DNA of 64,000 nt from JABMMZ01 sp044341025 (GTDB taxonomy: Bacteria > Bacteroidota > Bacteroidia > NS11-12g > UBA955): NCBI GenBank assembly GCA_044341025.1, contig JBIISM010000007.1:1-64000 (forward strand), given 5' to 3'. The stretch's first letter is position 1. Each line of letters starts with the position of its first letter. The notes below the pieces were generated by a model, which saw only the letters and a list, made by a program, of their open reading frames with translations, searched no databases and was not told the DNA's origin. Below are positions 36,666-45,249 of the stretch, piece by piece. The translations under genes were made by a program, and so were the position numbers.

Positions 36666-36859
36666 TTTTTGTCTTTTTCTAAACGGCTGATTTTTTTATC
36701 CAATCTGTAGAGGTAAAGCACAATCATTAAAAAAATGATGCTGATAATTCCTACCACCACATATATTTTTCCTGAGCTTCTAAACAATGATTCATTGCCT
36801 TGAGCACTTGCTTGAATAAGTGCAATCAAAAACAAAAGACTAAGCGTTATTTTCTTCAT
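36662..36859 (-). CDS. ccmD: Small CcmD-family membrane protein
   Basis: 65 residues: a hydrophobic N-terminal signal-like segment (LLFLIALIQASAQ) and one helix (VVVGIISIIFLMIVLYLYRL) followed by a charged, coiled tail (DKKISRLEKDKK). This fits CcmD-like proteins that join CcmC and help release haem-loaded CcmE. The start overlaps the ccmC stop by 20 nt and the stop overlaps ccmE. CcmD proteins are short and poorly conserved, so the name rests largely on position and topology. Confidence 0.78.
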   Translation of the reverse strand: MKKITLSLLFLIALIQASAQGNESLFRSSGKIYVVVGIISIIFLMIVLYLYRLDKKISRLEKDKK

Positions 36860-37529
36860 GTTCTTTTTGAATTTCTAATAAACGAAAACGGGTTCTAAGT
36901 TCTGCTATCCATACAAACAAAAGACACCAACCAATGACAGCTGGATAAAACACCATTTCCATATTGTTTGTTGAATTGTACGATTTAAAATTAACTGATT
37001 CGCCACTTCCAGGGTGAATACTTGATTGTGCCAATTTCGGCATTACCACTATTAAGGCTAAGAAAAGCGGGAAAACAAATACATTGTAAACCGCTGCAAG
37101 TCTGGCTCTTTTCTCAGCATCGTTTACCGATTTTTGCAACAACCAATAACCACCGTACATGGCCATTCCTGCTGCAACGCCATTTAGTTTTGGGTCGTTG
37201 GTCCAAGCAGTACCCCATGTGTTGTAGGCCCAAAACATGCCTGTAAACAAGCCACAAAATCCCATTAATATTCCAACATTGGTCAGTTCTGAAGCATACA
37301 CATCGCGCTTGGTGCTTGGCTTGCTTAAGAACATTATACTGTTCACCCAAGCCGCCATCAAGATCAACATCATACCAAACCACATGGGAACGTGGTAGAA
37401 TAAATTGCGAATGGTTTCATCCAAAATGCCCACATCGGTAGGCAATTGAATGAGCATTCCATATACCAAGGAGTATGCTACAATGAGCACCGCCAGTATT
37501 TTGTACCATGATTTTTGGAAGAATTTCAT
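36840..37529 (-). CDS. ccmC: Haem exporter component CcmC/CcsA-like
   Basis: 229 residues, six predicted membrane helices. The periplasmic tryptophan-rich segment TWGTAWTNDPKLNG is a WWD-type haem-handling motif, and histidines flank it (LFYHVPMWFGM). It should bind haem and pass it to CcmE. First gene of ccmC-ccmD-ccmE-ccmF-DUF2520 on the minus strand; ccmA and ccmB are not found immediately upstream, where pyrD starts on the opposite strand. Confidence 0.9.
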   Translation of the reverse strand: MKFFQKSWYKILAVLIVAYSLVYGMLIQLPTDVGILDETIRNLFYHVPMWFGMMLILMAAWVNSIMFLSKPSTKRDVYASELTNVGILMGFCGLFTGMFWAYNTWGTAWTNDPKLNGVAAGMAMYGGYWLLQKSVNDAEKRARLAAVYNVFVFPLFLALIVVMPKLAQSSIHPGSGESVNFKSYNSTNNMEMVFYPAVIGWCLLFVWIAELRTRFRLLEIQKEHEENNA

Positions 37530-37653
37530 GCCTTTTGTATAACCCTGCGAAATTAGTCATTATTTGCGTATTCGTGTATAATTTTATTCAAATTGATTAT
37601 AAATATTAAGCATAGGTTTATGACCTTTGCATGCGCTTAAATTTGCAATCCCC

Positions 37654-38673
37654 ATGTTTAAAATTATCCGATCTATTTTATTTTTAATGCCCGCAGAAAC
37701 AGCGCATTATTTCACATTAAACGTTTTAGACGTCTTACTGCGCATTCCCATTTTATCTTCTTTAATGAGGGCGCTCTATAAAAATAAAAACCAACAACCT
37801 ATAGAATTTGCTGGCATTACCTTTCCCAACCGTGTTGGTTTGGCGGCGGGTTTTGACAAAAACGCAAAGTATTTACGCGTAATGCAAGCCCTTGGATTTG
37901 GTCATGTTGAAATTGGAACCGTAACCCCAAAGGGCCAAGCTGGCAACGACAAACCCCGTTTGTTCAGAATCATTCCCGATGAAGCGGTTATTAACCGTAT
38001 GGGATTTAACAACGATGGTTTGGAGGAAATTAAATTGCGTTTAAAAAACAGACCAAAAGGATTGATCGTGGGCGGTAATATTGGCAAAAACAAAGTAACC
38101 CCAAATGAAGAAGCGGTTAACGATTACTTAATTTGCTTTGAAGGTTTATACCCTTATGTCGACTATTTTACGGTAAACGTAAGCAGCCCTAACACCCCGG
38201 GTTTGCGTGCTTTGCAAGACCGTGGACCTCTTACTGAAATTTTAAATACTTTGCTGAACAAACGCAAAAGTTTAATTGATGCTGGTCAAAAGAAATTGCC
38301 CGTGTTCTTAAAAATTGCACCCGATTTGAGCAACGAACAATTGGATGATATTGTACTCTTAACCAAAGAAACTGGCATCGATGGCATCGTTGCAACCAAT
38401 ACCACCATCAGCAGAGAAGGTTTGAGCGCCAGCAAAGCGGATATCGAAGCCATGGGCGCAGGTGGTTTAAGTGGAAAACCCGTTTTCGAACGTTCTACTG
38501 AAGTTTTGCAATACCTCAACCAAGCATTTCAAGGCACAGTTCCTATGATTGGAGTTGGTGGCATATCCAACAAAGCAAATGCTGACGCCAAATTACAGGC
38601 AGGCGCCGAACTCGTGCAAATTTATTCTGGTTTTATTTACCATGGGCCAGCGCTTGTGAAAGAGATTGGATAA
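37654..38673 (+). CDS. pyrD: Dihydroorotate dehydrogenase (quinone), class 2
   Basis: 339 residues. An FMN enzyme of pyrimidine synthesis oxidising dihydroorotate to orotate with quinone. It has the N-terminal amphipathic membrane segment typical of class 2 (SILFLMPAETAHYF), then FAGITFPNRVGLAAGFDKN and the active-site loop TVNVSSPNTPGLRALQ, whose serine is the catalytic base of class 2. GGISNKANADAKLQAGAELVQIY closes the barrel. ATG 37654 is chosen; TAAATTTG at 37638-37645 lies 8 nt upstream as a possible -7 box but lacks a matching -33. Monocistronic. Confidence 0.95.
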   Translation: MFKIIRSILFLMPAETAHYFTLNVLDVLLRIPILSSLMRALYKNKNQQPIEFAGITFPNRVGLAAGFDKNAKYLRVMQALGFGHVEIGTVTPKGQAGNDKPRLFRIIPDEAVINRMGFNNDGLEEIKLRLKNRPKGLIVGGNIGKNKVTPNEEAVNDYLICFEGLYPYVDYFTVNVSSPNTPGLRALQDRGPLTEILNTLLNKRKSLIDAGQKKLPVFLKIAPDLSNEQLDDIVLLTKETGIDGIVATNTTISREGLSASKADIEAMGAGGLSGKPVFERSTEVLQYLNQAFQGTVPMIGVGGISNKANADAKLQAGAELVQIYSGFIYHGPALVKEIG

Positions 38674-38756
38674 GAACGTCAATCATAAATTAAATAGTAA
38701 AAAATAAGTGTTCTAACTTAACATGAAGAACATTCCCAAGAAATAAGAATTACTTC

Positions 38757-39044
38757 TTAAAAAAACTTCAAAACAGCGATTACCACACCCACCAGAATCG
38801 TAGCACTTAAAACACCTTTGCTGATCAAATCTTTCTCTAAGCGAAGGAAAAGAAAAAACAAACCTAAGTTTCCTACCAAGGCCACACTTAACACTGGTGC
38901 TAGAATTTTTCCATTCACATAAATATTGAAATAATCTGAGGCTGTGAAACCTGGATTGCTGCTTAAAAAAACCACAAATGAAATCAAAAAAGACGTGAGA
39001 ATTCCGAGACCTAAGCCTAACAATAACTGCTTCCTTGGATTCAT
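38757..39044 (-). CDS. Small membrane protein downstream of surE
   Basis: 95 residues with three predicted helices: LLLGLGLGILTSFLISFVVFL, LAPVLSVALVGNLGLFFLFL and GVLSATILVGVVIAVLKFF. No motif is recognised. Its ATG overlaps the surE stop by 4 nt, so it is translated from the same transcript, as the third gene after threonine dehydrogenase and surE. Function unknown. Confidence 0.75.
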   Translation of the reverse strand: MNPRKQLLLGLGLGILTSFLISFVVFLSSNPGFTASDYFNIYVNGKILAPVLSVALVGNLGLFFLFLRLEKDLISKGVLSATILVGVVIAVLKFF

Positions 39045-39805
39045 AAAATATTTTTTAAATGCTGCATCACACCGTGTGATGTTAAATCAAATTTGGTTGG
39101 CACCACACTAATGTATCCATTGTCAACCGCCCACAAATCGGTGTCATTGTCTTCGGCATCAAGGTTGATAAATTTACCCGTCATCCAATAATACGTATTG
39201 CCTGAGGGATCCTTGCGCTCATCAAAATTCTCTGCGTACTTGGCCCCTGCTTGTCTGCAGATTCTCAAACCTTTTATTTGGTCGGTCTTCGGCATGTTCA
39301 CATTTAACAAAGTGCCATAAGGAAGAGGATTCTTAAGTATGGTTTCGGCAATATGCCGGATGTGTGGTCTGCAGTATTCAAAATTGGCTTCTTGGCTAAA
39401 GTCGCACAATGAAAACCCAATTGCTTGAACCCCATCAACCGCTGCTTCAACCGCTGCGCTCATGGTTCCACTGTATATCACATTGATGCTGTAATTTGGT
39501 CCGTGGTTAATACCCGATACCATGATATCAGGTCTGCGCTTGCATACTTTATCCAAAGCCAATTTTACACAATCGGCAGGGGTACCGCTGCACTCGTATG
39601 CTTCAATACCTTCGAAAATAAAATTTCGTTTTAGTCTAAGCGGCAGACTTACTGTGATTGCATGCCCCATAGCACTTTGAGGCTTATCAGGCGCTACCAC
39701 GATTACTTCTCCAATCTGCGACATTTCTTCTACCAATACTCTAAGCCCAGGAGCAGTTATGCCATCGTCGTTTGATATTAATATCAGTGGTCTTTGTTCT
39801 GTCAT
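39041..39805 (-). CDS. surE: 5'/3'-nucleotidase SurE
   Basis: 254 residues, normal length. A metal-dependent phosphatase acting on nucleoside monophosphates (and often polyphosphate). The N-terminal ISNDDGITAPG supplies the metal-binding Asp pair; SGINHGPNYSINVIYSGTMSAA carries the second metal/substrate loop. Located 1 nt downstream of the threonine dehydrogenase gene and overlapping the next gene by 4 nt. Confidence 0.96.
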   Translation of the reverse strand: MTEQRPLILISNDDGITAPGLRVLVEEMSQIGEVIVVAPDKPQSAMGHAITVSLPLRLKRNFIFEGIEAYECSGTPADCVKLALDKVCKRRPDIMVSGINHGPNYSINVIYSGTMSAAVEAAVDGVQAIGFSLCDFSQEANFEYCRPHIRHIAETILKNPLPYGTLLNVNMPKTDQIKGLRICRQAGAKYAENFDERKDPSGNTYYWMTGKFINLDAEDNDTDLWAVDNGYISVVPTKFDLTSHGVMQHLKNIL

Positions 39806-39806
39806 T

Positions 39807-40772
39807 TTATAGGCTTAAAGTTTTGCCATAACGGGGCGCAAGATTTTTAAGCATGTCTTGGGTCATTGCATCCAAATCGTATGCAGGTTTCCATCCCCAA
39901 TCCTCGCGTGCTTCTGAATCGTCTATGCTGTTTGGCCAGCTATCGGCTATTTTTTGACGGTGGTCGGGGTTGTACTCGGTGCTAAAACCAGGCACATATT
40001 TTTGTATAGATGCGGTTATTTCTTTTGGGTCAAAGCTCATACCCGCCAAATTGTAACTGCTTCTGATTTTTACTTGTTCAGCTGTTGCATGCATAATGTC
40101 CAAGGTTGCTTTTAAAGCATCTGGCATATACAACATTGGCAATTCGGTGTTTTCACCTAAGAAACAATTGTGTTTACCCGAAGTTAAGGCATCATGGTAA
40201 ATACTTACTGCATAATCTGTGGTTCCACCACCTGGCTCACTCTTATACCCAATCAAACCAGGGTAACGCAAACTGCGCACATCTACACCTCTCTTTTGGA
40301 AATAATATTCGCAGTAACGCTCCCCTGCCAATTTGCTTATGCCATAAATGGTGTTTGGATCCATTACACAATTTTGAGGCGTATTGTTCACCGGAGTAGA
40401 AGGGCCGAAAACAGCAATAGAACTTGGCCAGTATACTTTGCCGATTTTAAAATCAACGGCAGCATCCAGCACATTAAACAAACCATCCATATTTAAAGAC
40501 CAACCCAATTTTGGTTTGGCCTCTGCAGTAGCGCTTAACAAAGCTGCCAAATGGTATACTTGCGAAGGCTTATATTTATTCAGCACGTCAGTGAATTGCT
40601 GTTTGTTTAAAATGTCCAACTCTTCGAACGGACCAGCTTTAAACACCTCATCATCACTCTGACGAATGTCTGATGCAATAACATTGCTGTTCCCATAAAT
40701 ATTTCTAAGCGATTCAACCAACTCGGTTCCAAGTTGTCCGCATGATCCGATAACTAATATTTGTTCTGACAT
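39807..40772 (-). CDS. L-threonine 3-dehydrogenase, SDR/epimerase type
   Basis: 321 residues of the extended short-chain dehydrogenase family: NAD-binding GSCGQLGTELV, SSIAVFGP and the catalytic YGISK (Tyr-X3-Lys). GLIGYKSEPGGGTTDYAVSIY and NLAGMSFDPKEI match the SDR-type threonine dehydrogenases described in Bacteroidota, which oxidise L-threonine to 2-amino-3-ketobutyrate. First gene of a three-gene operon with surE and a membrane protein. A generic sugar epimerase is the alternative, but the C-terminal half favours threonine dehydrogenase. Confidence 0.87.
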   Translation of the reverse strand: MSEQILVIGSCGQLGTELVESLRNIYGNSNVIASDIRQSDDEVFKAGPFEELDILNKQQFTDVLNKYKPSQVYHLAALLSATAEAKPKLGWSLNMDGLFNVLDAAVDFKIGKVYWPSSIAVFGPSTPVNNTPQNCVMDPNTIYGISKLAGERYCEYYFQKRGVDVRSLRYPGLIGYKSEPGGGTTDYAVSIYHDALTSGKHNCFLGENTELPMLYMPDALKATLDIMHATAEQVKIRSSYNLAGMSFDPKEITASIQKYVPGFSTEYNPDHRQKIADSWPNSIDDSEAREDWGWKPAYDLDAMTQDMLKNLAPRYGKTLSL

Positions 40773-40862
40773 AAAATTCTAAGGCACAAAAATAAGGGGA
40801 ATTTGATGAATATTTTAAACTTAGAATATGCTTTGTTTTATGGATTGTTTTGGCTGGCATTT

Positions 40863-40915
40863 CATCCCGTAGCGTTCGCGCGCATGCGCGATCTGCTTCA
40901 GGGACTTCTATCAGG
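40863..40915. repeat. REP-like palindromic element
   Basis: CATCCCGTAGCG...TGCTTCAGGGA matches the outer arms of the REP-like family, but the centre is replaced by the 12-bp perfect palindrome CGCGCATGCGCG (40879-40890). It lies upstream of the threonine dehydrogenase gene and of the toxin-antitoxin promoter. Confidence 0.6.
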
Positions 40916-40966
40916 GGGGCATCCAACATTCTAAAAAACTATTTAAAAATTTGTGGGTTTTTCTAT

Positions 40967-40974
40967 ATTTTTGT
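40967..40974 (+). promoter_or_regulatory. -7 box of the toxin-antitoxin pair
   Basis: TATTTTTG, an exact TAnnTTTG match, 50 nt before the antitoxin ATG. No -33 TTG at the usual distance. Confidence 0.45.
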
Positions 40975-41024
40975 ATGAAGAATAAAATCTTTCTCTTTTT
41001 GATTACAAAAAACAGCAAATTATT

Positions 41025-41258
41025 ATGTCCCCTTTAGAAACCATTAAAAGCAATCTAATAAATCATATCATGGCTACAAAAAATGAAAAAATTTTACACG
41101 CCATTGAAAATCTTTTCGAATCAAATAAAATTGAAGAAACATACAATTTATCTTCCCAAGAAATAGAAATTCTTCAAATGAGTGAAGCAGATATTTTAAA
41201 TGGGAATTTGGTTTCTGAAGAAGAACTTGACGAGCAGGACAGAAAATGGCTCGCCTAA
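41025..41258 (+). CDS. Putative antitoxin of a ParE-type module
   Basis: 77 residues. Highly charged protein whose C-terminal half, SSQEIEILQMSEADILNGNLVSEEELDEQDRKWLA, resembles the toxin-wrapping region of small antitoxins paired with RelE/ParE toxins. An alternative start is Met16 (MATKNEK, 41070). Its stop overlaps the toxin start by 13 nt, the usual antitoxin-first coupling. It should bind and neutralise the toxin and probably autoregulate the -7 box at 40967. Confidence 0.7.
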   Translation: MSPLETIKSNLINHIMATKNEKILHAIENLFESNKIEETYNLSSQEIEILQMSEADILNGNLVSEEELDEQDRKWLA

Positions 41259-41506
41259 AAATATTTTGGACTTCTACTGCAGTCAAACAGCGAAATTATA
41301 TTTTTGAATATTGGATTAAGCGAAATGGGAGTCGAATTTATGTCTCCAAATTAAATTTTAAAATCAAGGAGCACATAAGTTTGCTGATTTTAAATCCTCA
41401 GCTAGGAAAGACTGCTGACTTTACCAATACAAGAATATTAATTCTGGGACACTATAGTATTTTTTACCAGATCAAGAACGCTCAAATAATCATTGCCGCA
41501 TTCTGA
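41246..41506 (+). CDS. ParE/RelE-superfamily toxin
   Basis: 86 residues with the ParE/RelE fold pattern: FWTSTAVKQRNYIFEYW, helices, then a C-terminal beta sheet with LGKTADFTNTRILILGHYSIFYQI. Such toxins inhibit gyrase (ParE) or cleave ribosome-bound mRNA (RelE); the absence of clear RelE catalytic basic/aromatic residues makes ParE-like more likely. Coupled to the upstream antitoxin by a 13-nt overlap. Confidence 0.78.
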   Translation: MARLKIFWTSTAVKQRNYIFEYWIKRNGSRIYVSKLNFKIKEHISLLILNPQLGKTADFTNTRILILGHYSIFYQIKNAQIIIAAF

Positions 41507-41576
41507 GACAACAGACAAGACCCGCTCAAATTATCTGAGTTTCTAAACCAAAAATAATCCTTATTTTCGTTGCTTC

Positions 41577-42263
41577 ATGCATAAAAGACTTTTATTTTTT
41601 CTTTTCTTATTGGCCTCATTACAAACCAAAGCTGAAGACTCTAAAATAAGATACAGCGCAAGTTTTGGAAGCAACAGCTTTCTTTTTAACAAAGGCATTC
41701 TAGATCCCAATATGACTTTTATTGCTTATGGTGTAAATCCACTTAAAAATTTCATTATCGGTGCTAAAGCAGAAAAAAGTTTTACCGATAAAAAAGCATT
41801 GTCCCTGGGCCTGTTTTATTCTAAATCGTCTTTGCAATATTTATACAACGACCGCTTGGGTTGGAGTGTTGGTCCGGGCGGCATCATAAACCACAAGGGG
41901 TATATCCACTATTCTCAAATTATCTTTAACAGCCTTGGCAAATACAGCATGTTTAAATGGCTCAACTTGGAATATGGATTAAGCCATAGCATCAAACTTA
42001 AAAACACTTTTGACAACAAAGAAATTGGCACTTACATTTCGTGGACGGATACTTTGGGAAACAGCAAAATGAAGACCTACTCGTTGGCCTATAGCTTGGG
42101 CATTGAGTTTGTTTTAAACAAACACTTGAGTTTTGAAATCTTGCACAACCGCGGAATCAATAACTCTGTAAATTTAGAAAACACTCTTTACAGCAGGCCA
42201 TACGCCCAATATCCGCAAAAACTCATTTACACCAGCTTTGCGTTAAATTACCGGTTCAAATAA
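41577..42263 (+). CDS. Hypothetical outer-membrane barrel-like protein
   Basis: 228 residues with a signal peptide (LLFFLFLLASLQTKAEDS). The rest alternates short beta strands (FIIGAKAEKSFTDKKALSLGLFYSKS) and ends FALNYRFK, consistent with an outer-membrane barrel. No family is recognised. TATTTTCG (41562-41569) lies 7 nt before the ATG, so the leader is very short. It is followed by a glycosyltransferase gene with its own promoter. Confidence 0.6.
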   Translation: MHKRLLFFLFLLASLQTKAEDSKIRYSASFGSNSFLFNKGILDPNMTFIAYGVNPLKNFIIGAKAEKSFTDKKALSLGLFYSKSSLQYLYNDRLGWSVGPGGIINHKGYIHYSQIIFNSLGKYSMFKWLNLEYGLSHSIKLKNTFDNKEIGTYISWTDTLGNSKMKTYSLAYSLGIEFVLNKHLSFEILHNRGINNSVNLENTLYSRPYAQYPQKLIYTSFALNYRFK

Positions 42264-42268
42264 GGCGA

Positions 42269-42300
42269 TTTGAAAATCAAGAAAATCGAACTTACATTTG
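42269..42300 (+). promoter_or_regulatory. Complete promoter 6 nt upstream of the glycosyltransferase ATG
   Basis: TTTG at 42269-42272 and TACATTTG at 42293-42300 are 20 bp apart. The ATG is at 42307, so the predicted transcript begins at or within a few nucleotides of the start codon. The TTG at 42298 is part of the box, not a start. Confidence 0.7.
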
Positions 42301-42306
42301 CCAGCG

Positions 42307-43140
42307 ATGTTTACGATCCTGATACCAACTTGGAACAACCTACCCTACCTCAAGGTTTGCGTTGAGAGTATAATTAAAAACTCAAGCTTCCAACATCAGA
42401 TAATTGTTCATATTAATGAGGGCGCAGATGGCACCACCGAATGGGTAAAAGACAATAACTTTGAACACACCTTCAGCGACCAAAACATTGGTATTTGTAA
42501 GGCCCTCAACCAAGCCTCTATTTTAGCCAAAACCAAATACATTTGTTATTTTAACGACGACATGTACGCCCTTCCGGGCTGGGACTACCACCTGGTGAAA
42601 GAAATTGAAAACATTGGACATCAGAATTTTTTCATTTCCTCAACCATGATAGAACCCAAACCTGGAAATGACTTAAACATTTTGCAAGGGCACGATTTCG
42701 GCGATCTAGACTCTTTTAAAGAAAGAGAATTGGTGCAAGGCTTCAAAGACCTAAGAATGGAAAATTGGAATGGCGCCAGTTGGCCTCCAAATGTTGTACC
42801 AAGAGCCTTATGGGAAAAAGTAGGCGGATACAGTGATGAATTCAGTCCTGGCATGTACAGTGACCCTGATTTCTCAATGAAGTTATGGGCTGAAGGTGTC
42901 CGCTATTTTAAAGGAATTGGGGAGAGTAAAGTATACCACTTTATGAGCAAATCGACGGGTAAAATTAGCAAAAACGATGGGCGTAAAACATTTATGCAAA
43001 AATGGAAAATCAGCCCAGGCTACTTCTATAAAAAAATGCTCAAGATGGGTAAAAAGTGGGAAGGACCTTTAAAAACGCCATTCAAAGGCATACTATTCAC
43101 AGCCATGAAACTTAAAGTTTTTTACAAAAGTCTTTTTTAA
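42307..43140 (+). CDS. Family 2 glycosyltransferase
   Basis: 277 residues of the GT-A fold: FTILIPTWNNLPYLKVCVESI at the N-terminus (nucleotide-sugar binding), CYFNDDMYALPGWDYHLV carrying the Asp-Asp metal/nucleotide motif, and GGYSDEFSPGMYSDPDFSMKL with the acceptor-side acidic residues. It would transfer a sugar from a nucleotide donor to a glycan or lipid; the substrate is not evident. It stands alone rather than in a polysaccharide cluster. Confidence 0.88.
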   Translation: MFTILIPTWNNLPYLKVCVESIIKNSSFQHQIIVHINEGADGTTEWVKDNNFEHTFSDQNIGICKALNQASILAKTKYICYFNDDMYALPGWDYHLVKEIENIGHQNFFISSTMIEPKPGNDLNILQGHDFGDLDSFKERELVQGFKDLRMENWNGASWPPNVVPRALWEKVGGYSDEFSPGMYSDPDFSMKLWAEGVRYFKGIGESKVYHFMSKSTGKISKNDGRKTFMQKWKISPGYFYKKMLKMGKKWEGPLKTPFKGILFTAMKLKVFYKSLF

Positions 43141-43181
43141 TTTAAAATAAATTCGTTTGTTTTGTAAACCAATAAAATCTG

Positions 43182-44348
43182 ATGAATACCATGAAAATGC
43201 GCTTGCAACCCACGCTACTTTCGCTATTATTTATTTTTAGCACTTTAAATATAGCCGCACAAAAAAAATTATTTTTTAACGTCAACGATGTTAAATGTAA
43301 AGAAAAAACCGCCCACTACTACAGAATGATCGTCCCTCAAGGGTCTTTATTCAGAGTAACCGAATACTTCATTGAAGGCAACCAGATGAAGATGGAAGGT
43401 CAATATAAATCTAAAAAACTAGAATATGATTCAAGAGATGGCGACTTCAATTGGTACTATTGCAATGGACAAAAACGCATCGAAGGACATTACAAAGGTG
43501 GAAAAGCAACAGACAAATGGACCTATTACTACAAAGATGGTCAAATTCAATCTGAAGGTTCTTATGTAAAAGACAACAAAGATGGCGAATGGGGATTTTA
43601 CCACAGGAATGGAGCAGTAAAGGTTAAGCCAAATTACATCGATGGGGATATTGATGGCGTTTATGCAGCTTTTTATGACAATGGCGATAAAAAATCTGAA
43701 TTCTTATACAAAAAAGGCAAGGCAGATGGCGATTTCACAATCTATTTCAAAGGCAATAAAGTAAAAAGCAAAGGTTCTTACCTTAAAGACAGTTTGGATG
43801 GTGCCTACGAGCGCTATTTCTTAGATGGCAAATTGGCTTTCAAAGGTGAATACAATGACAATAAACGCAGCGGCACTTGGGAGTTCTTTCACCAAAATGG
43901 CAACAAATCAGCTGAGGTAGATTACAACAGCAAAGGCAAATTCACCAAAGGAACTTTCTTTGATGAAGACGGCAAAAAACTAAGCAAAAAAGTAACCGTA
44001 GACGATCTATTTAAAGATGCTGAATATCCAGGCGGAAAAGATGAGATGTATAAAGAAATCAACTCTAGACTGGGTGATAAATTAGATTTCAAAGCGGCTA
44101 AAGCTGAAAAATACACCATTGTTGCCTATTGCATTTTAAGCATTGACGAAGATGGCAATATCACAGAGCGCCGTTGGGAAATTCCCGATGGTGACGATGA
44201 TGACAACTGTGAAGATAAATTTGATGTGGTAAAATTCATCAACTCATCAATCGATGATTTCCCGAAATTCAAAGCAGCCAAAGCATACAACCGCAATTAC
44301 GAAGACGAAGTAATAATCTATTACAACATCGACTTCTCTAAATTATAG
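43182..44348 (+). CDS. Exported MORN-repeat protein with TonB-C-like tail
   Basis: 388 residues. A signal peptide (LLSLLFIFSTLNIAAQ) precedes seven or eight MORN_2-type repeats of about 23 residues (G.YK.GK.DG.W.YYYKDGQ..SEG.Y, residues about 65-270), as found in the YwqK group. The C-terminal 120 residues begin DAEYPGGKDEMYKEI and contain VAYCILSIDEDGNI, like the C-terminal domain of TonB-type energy transducers, although no N-terminal TonB anchor or proline linker is present. A terminator follows 20 nt after the stop. Role unknown; a cell-envelope scaffold is plausible. Confidence 0.75.
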   Translation: MNTMKMRLQPTLLSLLFIFSTLNIAAQKKLFFNVNDVKCKEKTAHYYRMIVPQGSLFRVTEYFIEGNQMKMEGQYKSKKLEYDSRDGDFNWYYCNGQKRIEGHYKGGKATDKWTYYYKDGQIQSEGSYVKDNKDGEWGFYHRNGAVKVKPNYIDGDIDGVYAAFYDNGDKKSEFLYKKGKADGDFTIYFKGNKVKSKGSYLKDSLDGAYERYFLDGKLAFKGEYNDNKRSGTWEFFHQNGNKSAEVDYNSKGKFTKGTFFDEDGKKLSKKVTVDDLFKDAEYPGGKDEMYKEINSRLGDKLDFKAAKAEKYTIVAYCILSIDEDGNITERRWEIPDGDDDDNCEDKFDVVKFINSSIDDFPKFKAAKAYNRNYEDEVIIYYNIDFSKL

Positions 44349-44368
44349 GCCTAGACAAGAGGCAATAA

Positions 44369-44404
44369 AAATCCCGTAGCGATAACCGTTGCGGGATTTT
44401 TTTT
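44369..44404 (+). terminator. Intrinsic terminator of the MORN-repeat gene
   Basis: AAATCCCGTAGCG pairs with CGTTGCGGGATTT (two G-U pairs) around a short loop and is followed by eight T. Confidence 0.85.
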
Positions 44405-44455
44405 ATGCCATCAATTGAAGGGCACTTCTAACTGAGCAAGAATAAATGAATCGCA

Positions 44456-44587
44456 TTGGCTATCCAAACGAGATATTGCGGTATTCTCTTGATCACAAGC
44501 ATCTTATGCTATATATTGTTCGATTATTTCATCTATCACATTCAGCTAGTGCAATCAGCGTTTGAGCAAATGAAGGGAAGATACTAA
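44456..44587 (+). CDS. Possible 43-residue membrane peptide (doubtful)
   Basis: From TTG 44456 a 43-codon frame reads MAIQTRYCGILLITSILCYI followed by a hydrophobic then amphipathic tail ending QMKGRY. It has one plausible membrane helix but no ATG, no box upstream and no recognised family. It may be a fragment of a membrane protein gene or chance. The rest of 44405-44616 shows nothing. Confidence 0.2.
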   Translation: MAIQTRYCGILLITSILCYILFDYFIYHIQLVQSAFEQMKGRY

Positions 44588-44616
44588 ATATTTTTCAAAA
44601 ATATTTTTGAAACCTT

Positions 44617-44647
44617 TTTGCATTTATGGAAATATCCCCTACTTTTG
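44617..44647 (+). promoter_or_regulatory. Promoter of rpmH-rnpA-yidD
   Basis: TTTG at 44617-44620 and TACTTTTG at 44640-44647 with a 19-bp spacer; the rpmH ATG follows 23 nt later. Confidence 0.75.
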
Positions 44648-44670
44648 CAGTCCTTTAATTTTTTCAAGCA

Positions 44671-44829
44671 ATGAAACGTACATTCCAGCCATCACAACGC
44701 AAAAGACGCAACAAACACGGCTTTAGAGAAAGAATGGCCACCGCAAACGGTCGCAAAATAATAGCAGCCAGAAGAAAACGCGGCCGTAAAAGGTTAACCG
44801 TTTCTGACGAAGGCAGACACAAGCGCTAG
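44671..44829 (+). CDS. rpmH: Large ribosomal subunit protein bL34
   Basis: 52 residues beginning MKRTFQPSQRKRRNKHGF and ending in RKRLTVSDEGRHKR. Nearly one residue in three is Arg or Lys, and the MKRTFQPS...HGFRERM sequence is diagnostic of L34, which binds 23S rRNA. It is followed by rnpA after 18 nt, the almost universal bacterial order, and preceded by a complete promoter. Confidence 0.98.
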   Translation: MKRTFQPSQRKRRNKHGFRERMATANGRKIIAARRKRGRKRLTVSDEGRHKR

Positions 44830-44847
44830 TCTTTGTGATGCAACCTC

Positions 44848-45249
44848 ATGAGCAACATGAGTGAATATACCTTTAAGTTAAGTCTTTCTAAACCAGAACG
44901 TTTACGAAACGTTAAACAGATAGACTTTTTATTTAAGAATGCTACTTCGATCAAAGGTTTCCCTTTGGTATTCAGCTACTTGCTTTTCGAAAAACCTCAA
45001 CAAGCTCAAATTCAAGCCTTATTTGCTGCACCCAAACGCAACTTTAAAAAAGCCGTTGACCGCAACCGTATAAAACGGGTTATGCGCGATCGATTAAGGT
45101 TACTAAAGCCTGAATTAACAGAAGCACTAAACGGCAAATACATCCAATTTGCATTAATTTATACCTCTCGAGAACTTCCAGATTATTTGTCAATTGATAA
45201 ATCCCTGAAAAAAATAATTGCAAAATTACATGATTCGACCAGGGCGTAG
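44848..45249 (+). CDS. rnpA: Ribonuclease P protein component
   Basis: 133 residues. The protein subunit of RNase P, assisting the catalytic RNA in 5' processing of precursor tRNAs. It has the typical LSKPERLRNVKQIDFLFK start and the RNR box KKAVDRNRIKRVMRDRLR. It is 18 nt after rpmH and overlaps yidD by 20 nt. The start could also be Met4. Confidence 0.96.
   Translation: MSNMSEYTFKLSLSKPERLRNVKQIDFLFKNATSIKGFPLVFSYLLFEKPQQAQIQALFAAPKRNFKKAVDRNRIKRVMRDRLRLLKPELTEALNGKYIQFALIYTSRELPDYLSIDKSLKKIIAKLHDSTRA

Noticed and set aside
40714..40929. 71-codon minus-strand frame upstream of threonine dehydrogenase
   Set aside because: It spans a REP-like element and overlaps the start of a certain gene in another frame.
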